Positions 1-11,837 are shown, numbered from the stretch's first letter. The stretch: 64,000 nucleotides of DNA from Gonocerus acuteangulatus (GCA_946811695.1 OX328128.1:31014062-31078061), one strand, 5' to 3'. Notes: generated by a model from the sequence alone, not told the origin. Numbers and translations are program-made.

Positions 1-729
1 ATATATTCTCTAAAACAAGTAAATTAGTAAAAGAATCATGTTGATATTTTTTTCCAAACTCGATTTGTAAATCGATGAAAACGACCTCCAACTTGAGCAG
101 TACTATAAAAACTAGAACTACGATTTGGAAGAAGATTGGTTGAAAAGCTTAAGTAAATTAATAACCCGTGTGGAATACTTTACCAATCATACTTAATGGG
201 CCGAAATGAATACCCACTTTCAAACACTGGAATAAAGCTCTTGAAATGATGTCTTGTAAAGAAAACCTCGCCGACCAAGGTAATGGTGACCATGGTAGAG
301 AGCGTATTACCCACAGCTTCTAGCCGATGAATCCTGAGAAAGGAGAATGGCGGAGTCTGTGGACATGAGTCGAGTATCAAGACAGGAATTAATAATGCTT
401 CAGAACAAACAAGCACTACAGCTCAATTACTAACTGGAACTAAATAAAATCCCCAAGGCCTTCTCTCCGGTCCGACATTAGAAGGGAGTTTGTCTGAACC
501 TAATACAGAATGTAACGCTCTCTAGTTCATAAACATACTATATTATAAAATGCTAGCCCTAATGTATTTTTATGTAGCTAAGGGGGTATAAATCCTTAAA
601 TAAACACTATTCTTCAAAAATTTATATTTTACACAACAGTCTATTGACGCCTTTTTAGGAGCACATAAAACACCTTAGACAAGAGTGGCCCTGCTGCAAA
701 AGGTTCTCTAAGCTTGAGGCTGTAATTAG
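1..729. other. AT-rich non-coding stretch
   Basis: No domain, transposon end, tRNA or tandem repeat was recognised. The open frames here are short and have no family resemblance. Confidence 0.5.
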
Positions 730-1531
730 TAGAGCCCGGAAGTTAGGCAAAATGCCTTTTTCATCTGAATGGATATATTGAAGAATCAGATAGAAATAAA
801 TATGTTTCCGTGCATTTAGGAAGTGTAGAGACAATTTTTATTTTGCCTTTTTCGCATATTTTGGTCATTTTAATATTTAAAGCCTTTTTCTGCCTTTTTT
901 GCTCGTTATGTATTTTTTTCTGCGATTTAAACATTTTAAAAAGCACATTTCGAATTTCTGTCGTCGAAAACAAAAAAAGGTTTTACAAATTAAATTCCAT
1001 TTTGCCAAAAATATCAATTCGAAAGCTTATTTTCCCAACCCGTGGATTGACCCTCTGTAAATAACTGAGCCTTCCTTGGTAGAGGGAATGCAGAGGCATA
1101 ATGAATAGCAGGAAAGAGAGAGGATAAGAGAAGTACGTCTCCTTCCTCACACCCCTTATGCTGTGACAATTGTGTAGTTACCTAGTATTCCGGATTTAGA
1201 AATGATAAGATAATGCAGAGGAAGTTTTTCCATAATGAAAAACATTTTTTCTGAGAAGGTCAACGAGAGTTGATACTTTGAAAAAGCATCTTGTTGTTGC
1301 TTGTAAGAAGGGAAAGTAAGAGTAAGTACACTAATTCTGTGATAAATTGATAATAAAGAAATGAATGAGTATTTAAAATACATATTTTCATTAATAATAA
1401 GTGAGATTCCTCTTTGCTTTCACTCCTTATAAATGCCTATTTTAATTACAATACTGCCTATTTTCAGCATTTCAAGTGCCTTTTTGCCTGCCTATTTTAA
1501 CCAAAAATAAATGCCTATCTTCCGGGCTCTA
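730..1531. mobile_element. Non-autonomous hAT-like element (MITE)
   Basis: Imperfect terminal inverted repeats start TAGAGCCCGGAAG at the left and end CTTCCGGGCTCTA at the right. The flanks carry an 8-bp near-duplication, gTAATTAG and tTAATTAG (7 of 8). hAT elements make 8-bp duplications and start C/TA..G, so the assignment fits. Inside, short GCCT(A/T)TTT motifs recur close to both ends, like the subterminal repeats hAT transposases bind. No transposase frame is left in the 802 bp. Superfamily is inferred from ends and duplication only. Confidence 0.65.
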
Positions 1532-1578
1532 TTAATTAGTATTTTATGAGATCCTGAAGAGGTGTGATCTGAATTTAG

Positions 1579-1936
1579 CAGCTGTTTGGCGCCCTCAACT
1601 ACTACAGACTAGTCGTGCCGGACATGGGTAGTTACCTGGTTGAAGTTAATGATCTCAAAAAAGGCCTTCAGATCAAGTTCACTACGGAAATGGTGAAACA
1701 AATTGAACGGTGTATGGAGATGCTTACGGACGAAACTGTATCACGTTCCTTGATTTCACCAGAGACTTTATAGTCACAAGATACGCTAAAAACCACGCCG
1801 TTGGAGCAGTACTTGCGTAACTAGAATTAGAGAAAAACCCGTCGCATATAAAAGTCGACATCACAAAAAAGCTGATGAACGGTATATTTGTTTGGAACAC
1901 GAACTTCTTGCTGTCTTGTTTCACCACGGAGGAAAG
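1579..1936 (+). pseudogene. Ty3/gypsy-type LTR retrotransposon pol relic
   Basis: The frame opening at 1579 gives the connection-type motif LNYYR, followed by a stretch ending LTDETV, as in the segment between reverse transcriptase and RNase H of Ty3/gypsy Pol. After a frame change the text resembles the start of RNase H (a FIV..HAVGAVLA stretch), and then a piece resembling SRH..ERY..LEHELLAV appears in another frame. At least two frame changes and several stops make it inactive. No LTRs, gag or integrase were seen nearby. The motif order supports the family; the clade is unknown. Confidence 0.7.
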
Positions 1937-2982
1937 AAGTAGAACAAAATAAAATAATGGTGTTTTGATTTTCTGCAAAATAAAAATAAATATACATAAT
2001 AGGAGATATTTCCAATTGTAGGATATCATTAGATATTATCTTAGCTGGTCTTTATTTCTGTATACAATAGTTACTTACTACTCAGGTGTAAATTTCCAGT
2101 GCTGTAACGTCGATTTGTCTTTTCATGACACTTATATAATAGAACGGGCAATGATAATTACATGGGGGTCTTAAGCATACTTGGTGTTTAGAAATGATTC
2201 TATGGGGAGAGTAAGTTATTCAAGAAGGGACAGTGTTCGGATATCTAACTTTAATCGACATACAATTAACATAAAACTAGGACGGTTTTTCTTCTCCGAG
2301 ATTCTGGATTCTTCTGGTGCTGCCCTGCCATCTCTTTCACATTCACGCAGTACAGAAAGCCAACGTAAAACGTGATATGATGCCTCCGAATGAATTGAAG
2401 AACTCTTCGTGTAGGCCGGATGACCGCTGGACAATGTGCTACACGGTTCGAAGAAGGGCCCCGTTTTGAAAACGATGGAGCCGCCTCAGCAGACTCGGCA
2501 ACATGTACCTCGGAGCTCGTGCCATCATAGCCTGATGATCGCGTTGTAAATTTTCAGCTTCAGACGAAGTGACAGCTAGGCTGATGGCAGGAGGTGATTA
2601 AGGCGGAATGTCTTCTACCTGGTTTCTTACAGTAAGCTGTTCACATGGGGCGTGACTGCGATATGCCGGTTTATGTGCAATCGCAGATAGTAGATCTTTG
2701 TGGACAGCTTGATCTGCTCACCTCGAACCTCGAAGAGCTCCTTGGGTCAGCTTCCCTGGTTTTCCTGGGAAGGAAAAATCAAACGGCATCTATCTTCCTA
2801 GCACGGATTAGGCGTTGAAGCTGGACGAATAGACGCCAATGACAAATCGTAGGAAACTAAGAGGATTTTAGGTGACTTTAGTTTTAGTTCAGTTTCTTGT
2901 TCCGATATTACTTAGAGTATTTATTCTGACTTTTTTTTAATATATATTCTTCGTCTTCTGCTGAAGAAGTTATAGCAGAAGT
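1937..2982. other. Non-coding stretch, nothing recognised
   Basis: Mixed AT-rich and moderately GC-rich sequence between two retroelement relics. Parts may be remains of either element, but no domain or terminus could be identified. Confidence 0.4.
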
Positions 2983-3145
2983 CGTGGGAGGCCGAAGATC
3001 CGCTGGAAGGATGGAGTTGCTCGTGACGCTAGGGCCCTACTAGGCGTACAGAACTGGATGGTTGCTGCACAAGATCGGGACAGCTGGCGGAGGCTGATTC
3101 AGGAGGCTCTGACCTAGGAATGGGTTGTACACCAGTTAAGTAAGT
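2983..3145 (+). pseudogene. LINE ORF2 C-terminal tail (jockey/RTE-like)
   Basis: Forty-four codons starting RGRPKIRWKDGV, continuing through VQNW and AAQDRDSWRRL, and ending in a stop at 3115-3117. This GRP.RW.DGV...NW...AQDR..WR pattern is the usual extreme C-terminus of non-LTR retrotransposon ORF2 proteins in arthropods. The short 3' UTR ends in GTTAAGTAAGTAGG, like the TAAG-type tails of such elements. It is strongly 5'-truncated, with no RT domain. The clade is uncertain. Confidence 0.75.
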
Positions 3146-5215
3146 AGGTTTTTGGTATAATTCCAAGAAGATCATTGTCGAAAGGAGCTAAGATGGCGTA
3201 GACCCTCTGAATCGGACTTGAATTTCACATTACTAATTCAGTTTGTGTTGAAGTAGTAGTTGAAGTTCGTTAGTTTCTGATGTTCATTATTAACACTGCA
3301 TTCTATACAGGCTGGCACGATCTTTCACACGTTTCAGAATTGAAGATTTGGGATTTGCAATAGGAGAGCACTCAAGACCAGAGGTCGGATGATGCGTGTT
3401 GAAAGACACCACAAAAACACCATCCACACATAAACCACACGGAGTATTTACTCTTTGCTTCTTTGGCAGAATCAATAAAACAGACAATGGCGTTTTTACG
3501 CTTTGTGTATTTCCTGCAAGAAATATATAATGACAGCAAATAATAGCCCGGCTAAAATGTGGAGGAAAAACTTTACACGATCCGGTACCGTCGTAAAAAC
3601 GTTTTATTCCTTCCCTTGCCTTATACACACTCTGTCTCTAATATGTCTCTCTCTTTTATACTCCCATCAATTTTAGGCCTCTATGTAATTGCTACTGCCG
3701 TATTTCTCGATAAAAAATATACGGGCCTCTTATTGCTTGTTCCTGGTTTGTCTGGTATAAATCGACTCAATATTGCCTTTGCGGCGGAAAACCTTTACGT
3801 TGCGCTCGATATAATTACAAGAGAATCTGATTCGCATGGACTCATCCAACTCACTGCATTTTGACTGCTTTCCCCATTTTCTGCTCACCTTAGTTTTTTT
3901 AAATTATTTATTTTGAATGTAGAAGATTGTATTTACTGAGAAGTGTCATCAAAGCATGTTTGTGATCGCCGTAGACGGTATTTGCCACAAAGATAATTAA
4001 GAGACCAAATATGTCTCCTGTATATTAGAAACTGCTTTCAGAGACTTACCCTGAGCCTTTTTGAGTAGACTCTGAGAGCTAGGCTCGGCTGAGTAAGGAC
4101 TATTGCGCGGCCTAACATGCGGCTAAGTCCTGGAAAACATTTGCCTATAACAAGAAAAGTGGAGATATTTAACTTTTTTTTTGTCATTGTGAACATACAT
4201 TTTCCACCATCCAGCAATGCATACAAATGTTATGGGGGATGTGATGTGAGGAAAACTTTATTACTAACTGTATAGGAACATTCCACAACATTCCTAACCA
4301 TCCATACACTGATTAATAAATTACCGAATGGAATGGTGCTATTTCTTGAAGATTTGACTAAATAATTAATGGTTTTTTTTTACCTGTATAAAGTTATTTT
4401 CCTGCTTTTATTGCAAGAATTCTTTTTTAAATAATAGATCCGCCTTGTTTCGATTTTTATCGTTGGCCTTTAGTAGTTGGAGTTGAAATGTCAGACCTGA
4501 GTTTAATTTCACGATAATCAATATATCTTTACATAAAGCTCGCTGATTACTTTCTAAATTGGGTTCTTAAGAGGCTATTTTACAATTTAATAGAAAAGCT
4601 ACAATCAAAGCTATATAAATAATGAGATATTTATAGCTTATCATAGTAATCATTAAAAAGCTCTATAGAAAAGAGTGTAGGTCCTATCATGGCATGTTCG
4701 CCCTGCGGAACCCCTGCTTCGAGCATTTGCAGTAATCAATTCAAACTTTGACACGGCTTCTTTTTAATCTGCTGACCTTCTGCGGACACATCCACGCGGT
4801 AGCGTGAGAAGCTCTTGGCTTCATCCCTCCATTAGCATATATATTGCTGAAGTCAGGGGAGGGGGGAGGCCCCCCCCCTCCGATTGTAATTTTTATTTAA
4901 TCCCCTTCGTGTGGGAGTCTCGAAAAGGAGAGGACTCGGCTACTCGCGGGTTCTTACGAGAGTTGTCATTGGCAACGGTCACCATCGTGATCTAGTACCT
5001 GGGGTGATGTGCAGGTGGTGATTTTGCATATGAATGGGATGAGTGTAAGGTAGTTAGGAACCGGTGATTGCATGCACCTACCTTTAGGTATATGCTACAA
5101 TGGATGCTAAGGGACCTAAGAAATCAATTCGTATCGCTCATTTAAATATTAACCCTCATGGTGCGCTGATCAGAATAACGTGCAGACTAAAACTACATGT
5201 CTTAGCATGCCTCTC
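3146..5215. other. Non-coding stretch with unassigned short frames
   Basis: Two overlapping frames, minus 3290-3628 (112 codons) and plus 3559-3864 (101 codons), have no recognisable motif or splice context. A G/C-run block (4855-4882) resembles the ends of the CATGGGCG hAT MITEs listed below but lacks a second end. The rest is unremarkable AT-rich DNA. Confidence 0.4.
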
Positions 5216-6007
5216 GGGTCTTTTTGCGAAGACCACATCCAGTTACTTTTGAAGTAGCAGTAGTGATTGTATCAGTGATTCAACGCATGCGCATAACTCC
5301 TTTGTCTTCCTATTGGACGATTCCGATGACCAATTGCATTGGTTCTTGTTTGGAGTAAAGTAACCTTCAACAGTTAATTAGCTTTTGTTTATGAAAAAGC
5401 TCTGCTTATGTTAGTGAGAAAAAATGAGTATATTACAATTAGTTCGCGATGTTCCTGACAAAGAAAAAGGGATTGGTTTCTTACTCGGAAAAATTAATGG
5501 AATCTTATTAATTTTAGCGAGTTGGATAGAATAGAGTCGCTACAATTAATATAATTCTATTAATTCGGAGTTGGATTGACTGGAGTTTTGATATCTTCTT
5601 GAGCGAGCAGAGCGTAGCGTAGCGAGCGGAAACGCATAGCATGTAATGCTTAATAGAGGTAAAATATCCAAAATCGAGAGAGAAAGAGAAAAGGAATAAA
5701 ATATGTTTGTATACAAATATCGGTGTTTGTTGTCCTTCATAACCTGCAAAACAGTCAACTTTAATGCTAAATAACTTTTTTCATAGTTGAGAGAATTGAT
5801 TTTGATCATATTAACCTTTTTATTAATAAATATTGCTTGCCATTATCTAATGTGGATTATAACCGTAGATAACGAGTCAAGTAGTAGTAGATAACCAGCA
5901 AAGAACCTATTAGCTAATCAGTAAGCTTATCAGCGAGTACGAGTTGCTGTTATAAATCACTACTGCTACTTCAAAAGTAACTGGATGTGGTCTTCGCAAA
6001 AAGACCC
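5216..6007. mobile_element. Merlin-like MITE with 53-bp perfect TIRs
   Basis: The left end begins GGGTCTTTTTGCGAAGACCA, and the first 53 bp recur exactly as the inverted right end (5955-6007). Flanks carry TGCCTCTC (5208-5215) and TGTCTCTC (6008-6015), an 8-bp duplication with one change. GGG-starting ends and 8-bp duplications agree with Merlin, as does the GGGTCTT start shared with the element at 36645, which retains a Merlin-like transposase fragment. The 792-bp interior has no transposase. Perfect TIRs suggest recent activity. Confidence 0.7.
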
Positions 6008-6933
6008 TGTCTCTCTATTACCTACACAGAGGAAACTAGATTATGAAGTAATCTGGAAGTGCATCCGTATAACCCATAGATCACGAAAAAACCGATCGTT
6101 CACTTTTTTTGGCTGGCTAAGATTTGCAGTTAAAAAATACCTAAACCAATTTTGATGACATTATGTATAATGTTATTTTGCCTATGATGAAATATTAACG
6201 TTCCCAAGCATCAGACTTGGCTCAGAAGAACGCCGATATTTTCGGTGACGTACTAGAAGAAAATTGTAGCAAAGTGTTGGTTTCGTTCTTACCATCGAGT
6301 TTTTGTCTATATTTTCCGGAGTTATTTTCATTTATTTTAAACGTGTGTTGAAAAAAAGAAAAGAAAAAGAAAGTACTAATTTAGAAACCAGCAGGGACGA
6401 CTCCACTCTCAGCAGGATTTTCGTAATATCTCGCAAAAATATTTAAAAAAAAAAATTATATGAATCTAATTTGGATGGGCAATTTCCCAATCATGAAATA
6501 ATGGAATTTTATTATTACCTTATTAAAAAAAAACAATAACAAAAATAGAAAATATGAAAATAAATATAATACAGATTATTTCACGTTTGGCTGACCTTTG
6601 ATTAAAATGGACTGCGTGGGTGACATAAATGTATTACAACTCGAAATTATAGTAAATTTACTAAAAATCAGAAATAATAATTATTATTATTATTAGATAC
6701 TCCAATATTTCAATAATATATTAAAGTCAATTTTACGCACAACTGTATTGACACAATGAAATGTGGAAAAAAACATGAAATTATTGATAACAGAAAAAAT
6801 GTCCGGGTGTTCAGGACATGTAGTTATTTATAGAATTATAGTAAAATTGCTCGTATGAATTTCAATTACTCTTATGACAGCTCCTAATTTCAAGCAACCC
6901 GGTGAAGAAAAAAAAACTCTAAATATAAATCAG

Positions 6934-6935
<2 letters not shown>

Positions 6936-7003
<68 letters not shown>
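6936..7003. repeat. (TA)n(AC)n microsatellite
   Basis: Pure TA run passing into AC, immediately followed by the hairpin repeat at 7004. Confidence 0.95.
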
Positions 7004-7110
7004 AATTTGAACGCAAAATTTTCTAGTCGGCATTTCCGGATTGTTTCATGAGATCAACCTTATAAGCGGGGTCCCTCCCTATGAAGGGAGGGAGGAACCG
7101 CGCTAAAAGC
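7004..7110. repeat. Dispersed repeat with GC-rich hairpin, copy 1
   Basis: Shares a long segment with 18821-18965: CAAATTTGAA, then AAATTTTCT.GTCGGCA, then TTCCGGATTGTTTCAT, then AACCTTATAAGCGGGG. It ends in a hairpin in which GGTCCCTCCCT faces AGGGAGGGAGGAACC. Both copies begin at the end of a (TA)n tract, so the tract seems to be part of the repeat. No superfamily could be assigned. Confidence 0.7.
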
Positions 7111-7203
7111 CAAAAGGTGTCGTCAGTGTGCTCTGCAGGGAGGCAAGTTGTAAGTTGCCTTGTTTCAGCCCATGGGATATTGTCATTAACTTGCGGTACA
7201 CCC

Positions 7204-7211
7204 TATATATG

Positions 7212-7279
<68 letters not shown>
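7204..7279. repeat. (TA)n microsatellite
   Basis: TA run preceded by TGCGGTACACCC. A near-identical lead-in, TGCGGGACACCC, precedes the TA tract at 7880. Confidence 0.95.
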
Positions 7280-7282
<3 letters not shown>

Positions 7283-7639
7283 GACGGGCTTGTTATATAC
7301 ACGTCGTGTATATAAAAAGCCCGTGTGTAATGGGACATCACGATCATCGTGTGAAAGTAAAGAATTTGTTCAGAATAGCTCCTTTACGCTAATGCACATT
7401 TATTGGGTCTGACTTAGAAATCAGAAAATAATAGATTCAAATAGATTTTTTTTCTAAAACATCGAGGCAACATTTCGAAGCTTATCAATTCGAAGCAACT
7501 TTTGAGGCGGAGGCAAACCTCCTAAGTCTAAAAATAGCTGATTAAGAAAATATTGAATAATTTAATAAAACACTATTATCAAACATTCACATCTATATGG
7601 CTTTTAATATAGCTCTTAATTTACGTGTTAATATTTTAA

Positions 7640-7879
7640 TAATTGGTGTTTCTTATTGTAAATTTAATGTAGATTCCAAAAACGTGGTCGTTATTTAAGA
7701 TACAGAGATCAGAAATTCCGAAAACATAGTTTTTCTTAAAAAAAAAGAACAGTAATAAGGACAAACGTTTGTGTAGCTCTGATACATTTTCAGATAGAAC
7801 ACTCATTCTTTCGTTACTAAACTACAAATGACGTGCAGAATAAACCCCCAAAGTTATGACATCTCAATGCGGGACACCC
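7640..7879. repeat. Dispersed repeat, copy 1 (pair with 27785-27950)
   Basis: Shares AATGTAGAT, GACAAACGTTTG.GTAGCT, GAACRCTCATT and CTACAAATGAC...ATCTCAATGC with 27785-27950. This copy ends in GCGGGACACCCTATATA. The CTCAATGCGGGACACCC end resembles TIR ends of some insect DNA transposons, but no second end was found. Confidence 0.55.
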
Positions 7880-7880
7880 T

Positions 7881-7940
<60 letters not shown>
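7880..7940. repeat. (TA)n microsatellite
   Basis: TA run with two interspersed TGTA units, abutting the repeat ending at 7879. Confidence 0.95.
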
Positions 7941-7943
<3 letters not shown>

Positions 7944-8379
7944 AAAAAAAAACATAAATGTGAAATAGGGGCCAAGTTCCTGCCCCCACAAAGAAACACT
8001 CCCTTCCTCAAAAATATCCCCTCCTAAAACCCCCCAAAAACGCCTTACCATTCTACACTCCAAAAACGTAGTATGAGTTGGTGTATTAATTCAACCAAAA
8101 ATATTTGCCAATACAAGAGATGATACAAGAAAGAAATGTCCAAGTTCATTACTTGGAAGACCTCAAGGTTAGTTACTAAGAACAGTAAAGACACTTCAAC
8201 TGACCTTTAAAAACAACAATAAAAATACTTATATCCAGTTACTAAAATATCACTTTCCTCAACCAGGTATATTCTTAAACTTAGCAATGTTTTTTTTTGT
8301 GCCGAAATTATCTTTAGAGAAAAACTAAACATTGCCAAGTTTATGTAATTGTTTGTGTGTAAGGAACAAACATGCAGAC

Positions 8380-8640
8380 AGACAGCTGATAGACGAATTT
8401 GACTAGCCTATGACACTACCCGGATAAAGACCGACATGTGTGTCAAATTTTGTCAAAATCGGCCAAACGGTGTGTAATTGTATAAGGAACAAACAGACAG
8501 ACAGACAGCTGATAGACAATTTAACCTAGCCTATGATTTTCCCCGTATCAAGACCCATCTGTGTCCCAAGTTTGGTCAAAATCGGTCAAACGGTACGGAT
8601 TTGTAAGAGGAACAAACGTACAGACAGAAAGCTGGTATAA
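8380..8640. repeat. Internally repeated GTCAAAATCGG(C/T)CAAACGG segment
   Basis: Two copies of an approximately 120-bp unit lie in tandem. Each contains AAATCGG.CAAACGG, GGAACAAAC, CAGACAGACAG-type steps and a GCCTATG block. A reverse-oriented relative is at 27240-27500. Such segments are common in unclassified arthropod dispersed repeats. Confidence 0.5.
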
Positions 8641-8641
8641 G

Positions 8642-9147
8642 ATTTTTACCGAGCCTATATGCGTCTAATTGTTTCTTAAAACATCAAATATAGGTTCTTC
8701 ATACCGATACAATTCATTTGATACCCCACATCATGGGTTTCGGACGGAATGATGGGTTTCCGAAGGAAGTACAAAACTGACACGCCCCCGCCCCGGAAGC
8801 GGAGTCAAACACAACTTTTCGCGATTTTTCCCTTTAATAACGTCTTCATATCTATCTTCAGGCAAAATTTCAAGTCTCTAGCATCATGGGAAGTGCCTAA
8901 TAATATTGATGAGTGAGTGAGTCCTATAAATCCCGATTTTCGATCGCTTGTATCTCAGAAACTATTCAATGTAGGATTATGAAAATTTCCAGTTTTACTC
9001 ACATCTAGTAGTATAATACCTGTGTAAAATAACTTTATCTTTACCTGGTTGAAAGTTATGAGAGGGTAAAAATCGGCTCTAAGACCGCCTGTAATATACA
9101 CACAGTATGCTTAGGCCGGAACTTGGCCTGGCGCACTACCGTGCGCC
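8642..9147 (+). repeat. Unclassified long dispersed repeat, copy 1
   Basis: Homologous in inverse orientation to 62806-63300. Shared landmarks in order are ATGCGTCTAA, CATCAAATATAGGTT, GATGGGTTTC, GGAAGTGCCTAATAAT, GAGTGAGTGAGTC and a terminal GGCCTGGCGC block. The two copies sit about 54 kb apart in opposite orientation. No coding potential; a Helitron-type origin is possible, but no diagnostic 3' hairpin-CTRR end was verified. Confidence 0.55.

Positions 9148-9203
<56 letters not shown>
9148..9203. repeat. (TA)n microsatellite
   Basis: TA run directly at the end of the repeat at 8642-9147. Confidence 0.95.
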
Positions 9204-9205
<2 letters not shown>

Positions 9206-9977
9206 ACTACATTAAGATCGTTTAATTTAGAATAAGTTGAAAGATTGTCATAAGACTTCGGTACCATAACACCGCAAGGATAGCTATTGGCCTAGAGTTA
9301 GCTGTCATTGGCTGAGATCCACTCTCTGTAGATTAAAAGGAAAATTACTTCTTAATTAAACTGTCTCACAACTGTTATTAACTCAGTTTCTCCCCTCCAT
9401 GCCTTCTCCTGCTTTATATATAGTCCCTCACATTGCCTTCTTATTCTTCTTGAGTAGTCCTTTAGGCCTGAATTCCTTTTTCCGGGTCATGTACCGTGAA
9501 TATTAAGTGAAAACATACATTAGGGGGGGGGGGGTTTAGAATGAGTTGTAATTGGTTTTCTAATGGATTTACTAAATTGGCCAGTGAAATGAGTTCAAGT
9601 CTTGGCGGAGAACGATTCGGCCCACAGTTGTCAAGGGCAAAAAATTAATTGGAATACACTAATTACCTTTCGTTATGGGCTGTATGGGCCAAAGTATAAC
9701 TAATGCTCAAATATTTCGGGCGTGATTTATTACAACAATATAGCCAATTATTATGGTAGTAATAAGGAACGATATTAATTTAATATTTTTAATCTCCATT
9801 TTTATGGAGTTAATTTATCTAATTGAGCCAAAGCTTTAGGTATAGGGAGCAGGAACATGTTTATCTGAAGCAATAATGGCAAGAAAGTATTTTTATTTGT
9901 AAATTAAAAAAATGAAGGGCAAATTCAAATTAATTAAAATCAAAGGCCAAAATATAAATATAAATAATTAAAAAAAA
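9204..9977. other. Apparently single-copy non-coding DNA
   Basis: Contains a G11 run (about 9524-9534) and AT-rich sequence with several TTAATTA/TAATT sites. No repeat copy of it was noticed elsewhere in the window. No gene seen. Confidence 0.4.
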
Positions 9978-10128
9978 TCAGCCCCATAACAGGCAACGAG
10001 AGCCCTGAGGGGTAGATACTATAGAGGTATCTGATTCATGACCATACGGCACACTAGGGAGATCGTATGCTCCGGCCTCCTGATTTTCTCCTTTGGAGGT
10101 ACCCATTAATGAATTAAAAAGGTTTGGC
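9978..10128 (-). mobile_element. tRNA-derived SINE-B, 3' part
   Basis: Reverse complement matches the 3' two thirds of the SINE at 11902-12204: TGGGTACCTCCAAAGGAG, a CCGGAGCATACGAT block, GTGTGCCGTATGGTCATGA and ATCAGATACCTCTATAGTA. The tRNA head is missing, and the copy adjoins the SINE-A copy starting at 10217. The shared 3' body in a second location supports a dispersed family. Confidence 0.75.
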
Positions 10129-10216
10129 CAAGATTTTCTGGAGAACGCATTTTCTATTGACGATATGCTGTGGCAATAAAATGTGCCATTCTGGGTCATT
10201 GTCTTCATTAATCTGC

Positions 10217-11546
10217 ATTTTTTTTTTTTTTATTTATTTATTTTTTTTTATTTTATTTTTTTTTTTATTTTTTTTTTTTTACGGCGCATTAATAAATCTT
10301 GGCTATTAGCGCCGACATTCAGGGTGCAGCCAGGAATTTTCTCAGCGAGCCCTGAGATGAGAAAATTTCTGGCGCCGCACAGTGTAACGAAGTCGTGGAG
10401 ATTATGGACAAAAATCATTAACCACTAGTTATTTTCAAATAAACATTTTTATTAATTAAAATCAACTCAAAACAAGGTAACAATAGTATAATAATGCATA
10501 CTATACGTCTATAATAATATTAATTGTAATATTTGTAATATTAATAGAAATAATATAGCAGGTAATAATATTATTAATAACAATATTATAAAATATAATA
10601 TAACTGTAACATATAATGTAGTAATAAACTCTTGTTTATGCCTGCCTCTAAGGAATCCAGAAGAGACATCAGAAAGAGAATATTTTTTTTTCTTGATAAA
10701 AATTAATAACAATTTCTTTTAAGTTGATATATTGTTTCAACCAGTATTTATATAAGAGTTTTTTCTCTGCGGTGAACACGTTCCCACATTTTTTACATTT
10801 AAAATAAGACTAAACTGGCAGTCTTTCTAATATTGCTTAATATTTCTTTAGAAGCATCCTGCAGATCAAATAGAGTCATTTGCCCGAGGATTGATATCGT
10901 TTTTTTGGATTTATCCACATTTTTTTTCAAATTTGGAAGAACAAATAAAGTGATGGATCTAAAAATAAAAATCTTTGGAATCGGCAAATTTCGGCAAACT
11001 AAATTGCTGTCAGTACATTATATTTGAGGTAAACTTTAAGCTCTAAGAAACTTGAGATGTGTTCAGATGAAGTTTTTTTGCTATGGTCAATCAAAATTTT
11101 GTACATAAGAAAAATTTCAAAGATTAATGAAGAATAATTCAGGATGAAAAATAAGGGAGTAATTACCTGTAATCAATTATATCAGATAAAAAAGGAATAG
11201 TTTTGACGTAATTTCCTTCGGATGACTTAATAAAAACACGGTCCTATCTTCAACGAGAGAGGTTCAAACTAATTGTTGGTATAAAGCAGATTTTGAAGAC
11301 TTTGCCTTGTTTATAATACTGCTAAAGTGTTTGTTGATCAAAATGAGGCTAATATTTATTAGTTTTATACGATTTAAATTCCTTGAATAGTTTCTAAACT
11401 TAGCTAGAGGATTAAAAATTAAATATTAGAACACAAAAATTTAGATCTTTATCCATTGGACGTTACACTGTGCGACGGTAGGGATCGAACCCACCATCTC
11501 CTGCTTATGAATCTAGCACGCTAGCCACTACACCACGGGGGACCCC
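10217..11546 (-). mobile_element. tRNA-derived SINE-A, split by a nested transposon
   Basis: Minus-strand SINE flanked by ATCTGCATTT at 10211-10220 and at 11547-11556, a 10-bp target-site duplication. The left part (to 10377) holds the poly(T), the GGCGC..TAAT core and the CTGAGATGAG body. The tRNA head resumes at 11473 with the B-box complement GGGATCGAACCC and the A-box region CTAGCCACTACACCACGG. Removing 10378-11472 restores a SINE matching the copies at 40474 and 61432. The head is tRNA-like with a CAT anticodon loop in the sister copies. Confidence 0.85.
10378..11472. mobile_element. Transib-like DNA transposon nested in SINE-A
   Basis: Both ends are CACAGTGTAACG in inverted orientation (12 bp). 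The flanks are CGCCG at 10373-10377 and CGACG at 11473-11477, a 5-bp duplication with one change of the CGNCG type. The intact SINE elsewhere has a single CGCCG at this point. Transib elements, relatives of RAG1, make 5-bp GC-rich duplications and have CAC(A/T)GTG-type ends. At the left end the heptamer CACAGTG is followed after exactly 23 bp by ACAAAAATC (10408-10416). The 1,095-bp AT-rich interior has no recognisable transposase. Superfamily is inferred from termini only. Confidence 0.7.
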
Positions 11547-11757
11547 ATCTGCATTTATTGTCCTTGAATTGGTTGGTTCTGTGCGTCTGTTCTTGTCGGA
11601 TACTTTTAGAGATCAGACATACTATACTTTAATGCGCAATAGTTTTTTAAATACTAAACAAGTTGCCAGCTGAAGAAAGCCAATTCGTAGATATGTTTTT
11701 CACTATTCTATATAGATATGTCTATTTAAAGAAAATTATATTTAATTAAATAAAGTA

Positions 11758-11816
11758 TGGTAGAGCACTGGACCAATATACAGGAAGACCTGAGTGCATA
11801 TCCCGATTCCATTAAA
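11758..11816 (+). mobile_element. Degenerate tRNA-like SINE head
   Basis: TGGTAGAGCACTGGACCAAT matches the D-arm of SINE-B (11921 onward), and CCCGATTCC resembles the end of a T-arm. The body is missing and a (TA)n tract follows. Probably a truncated copy of the neighbouring SINE; not a functional tRNA gene. Confidence 0.45.
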
Positions 11817-11837
11817 AAAAATTATATTCGAGTGTCT

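Noticed and set aside
3290..3864. Overlapping 112- and 101-codon frames as small genes
   Set aside because: No conserved motif, convergent overlap on opposite strands, no splice or promoter context. Left unannotated.
8642..9147. Helitron call for the long unclassified repeat
   Set aside because: The CACTCACTCA-type block is suggestive, but no TC start or CTRR end with a hairpin between A and T could be verified.
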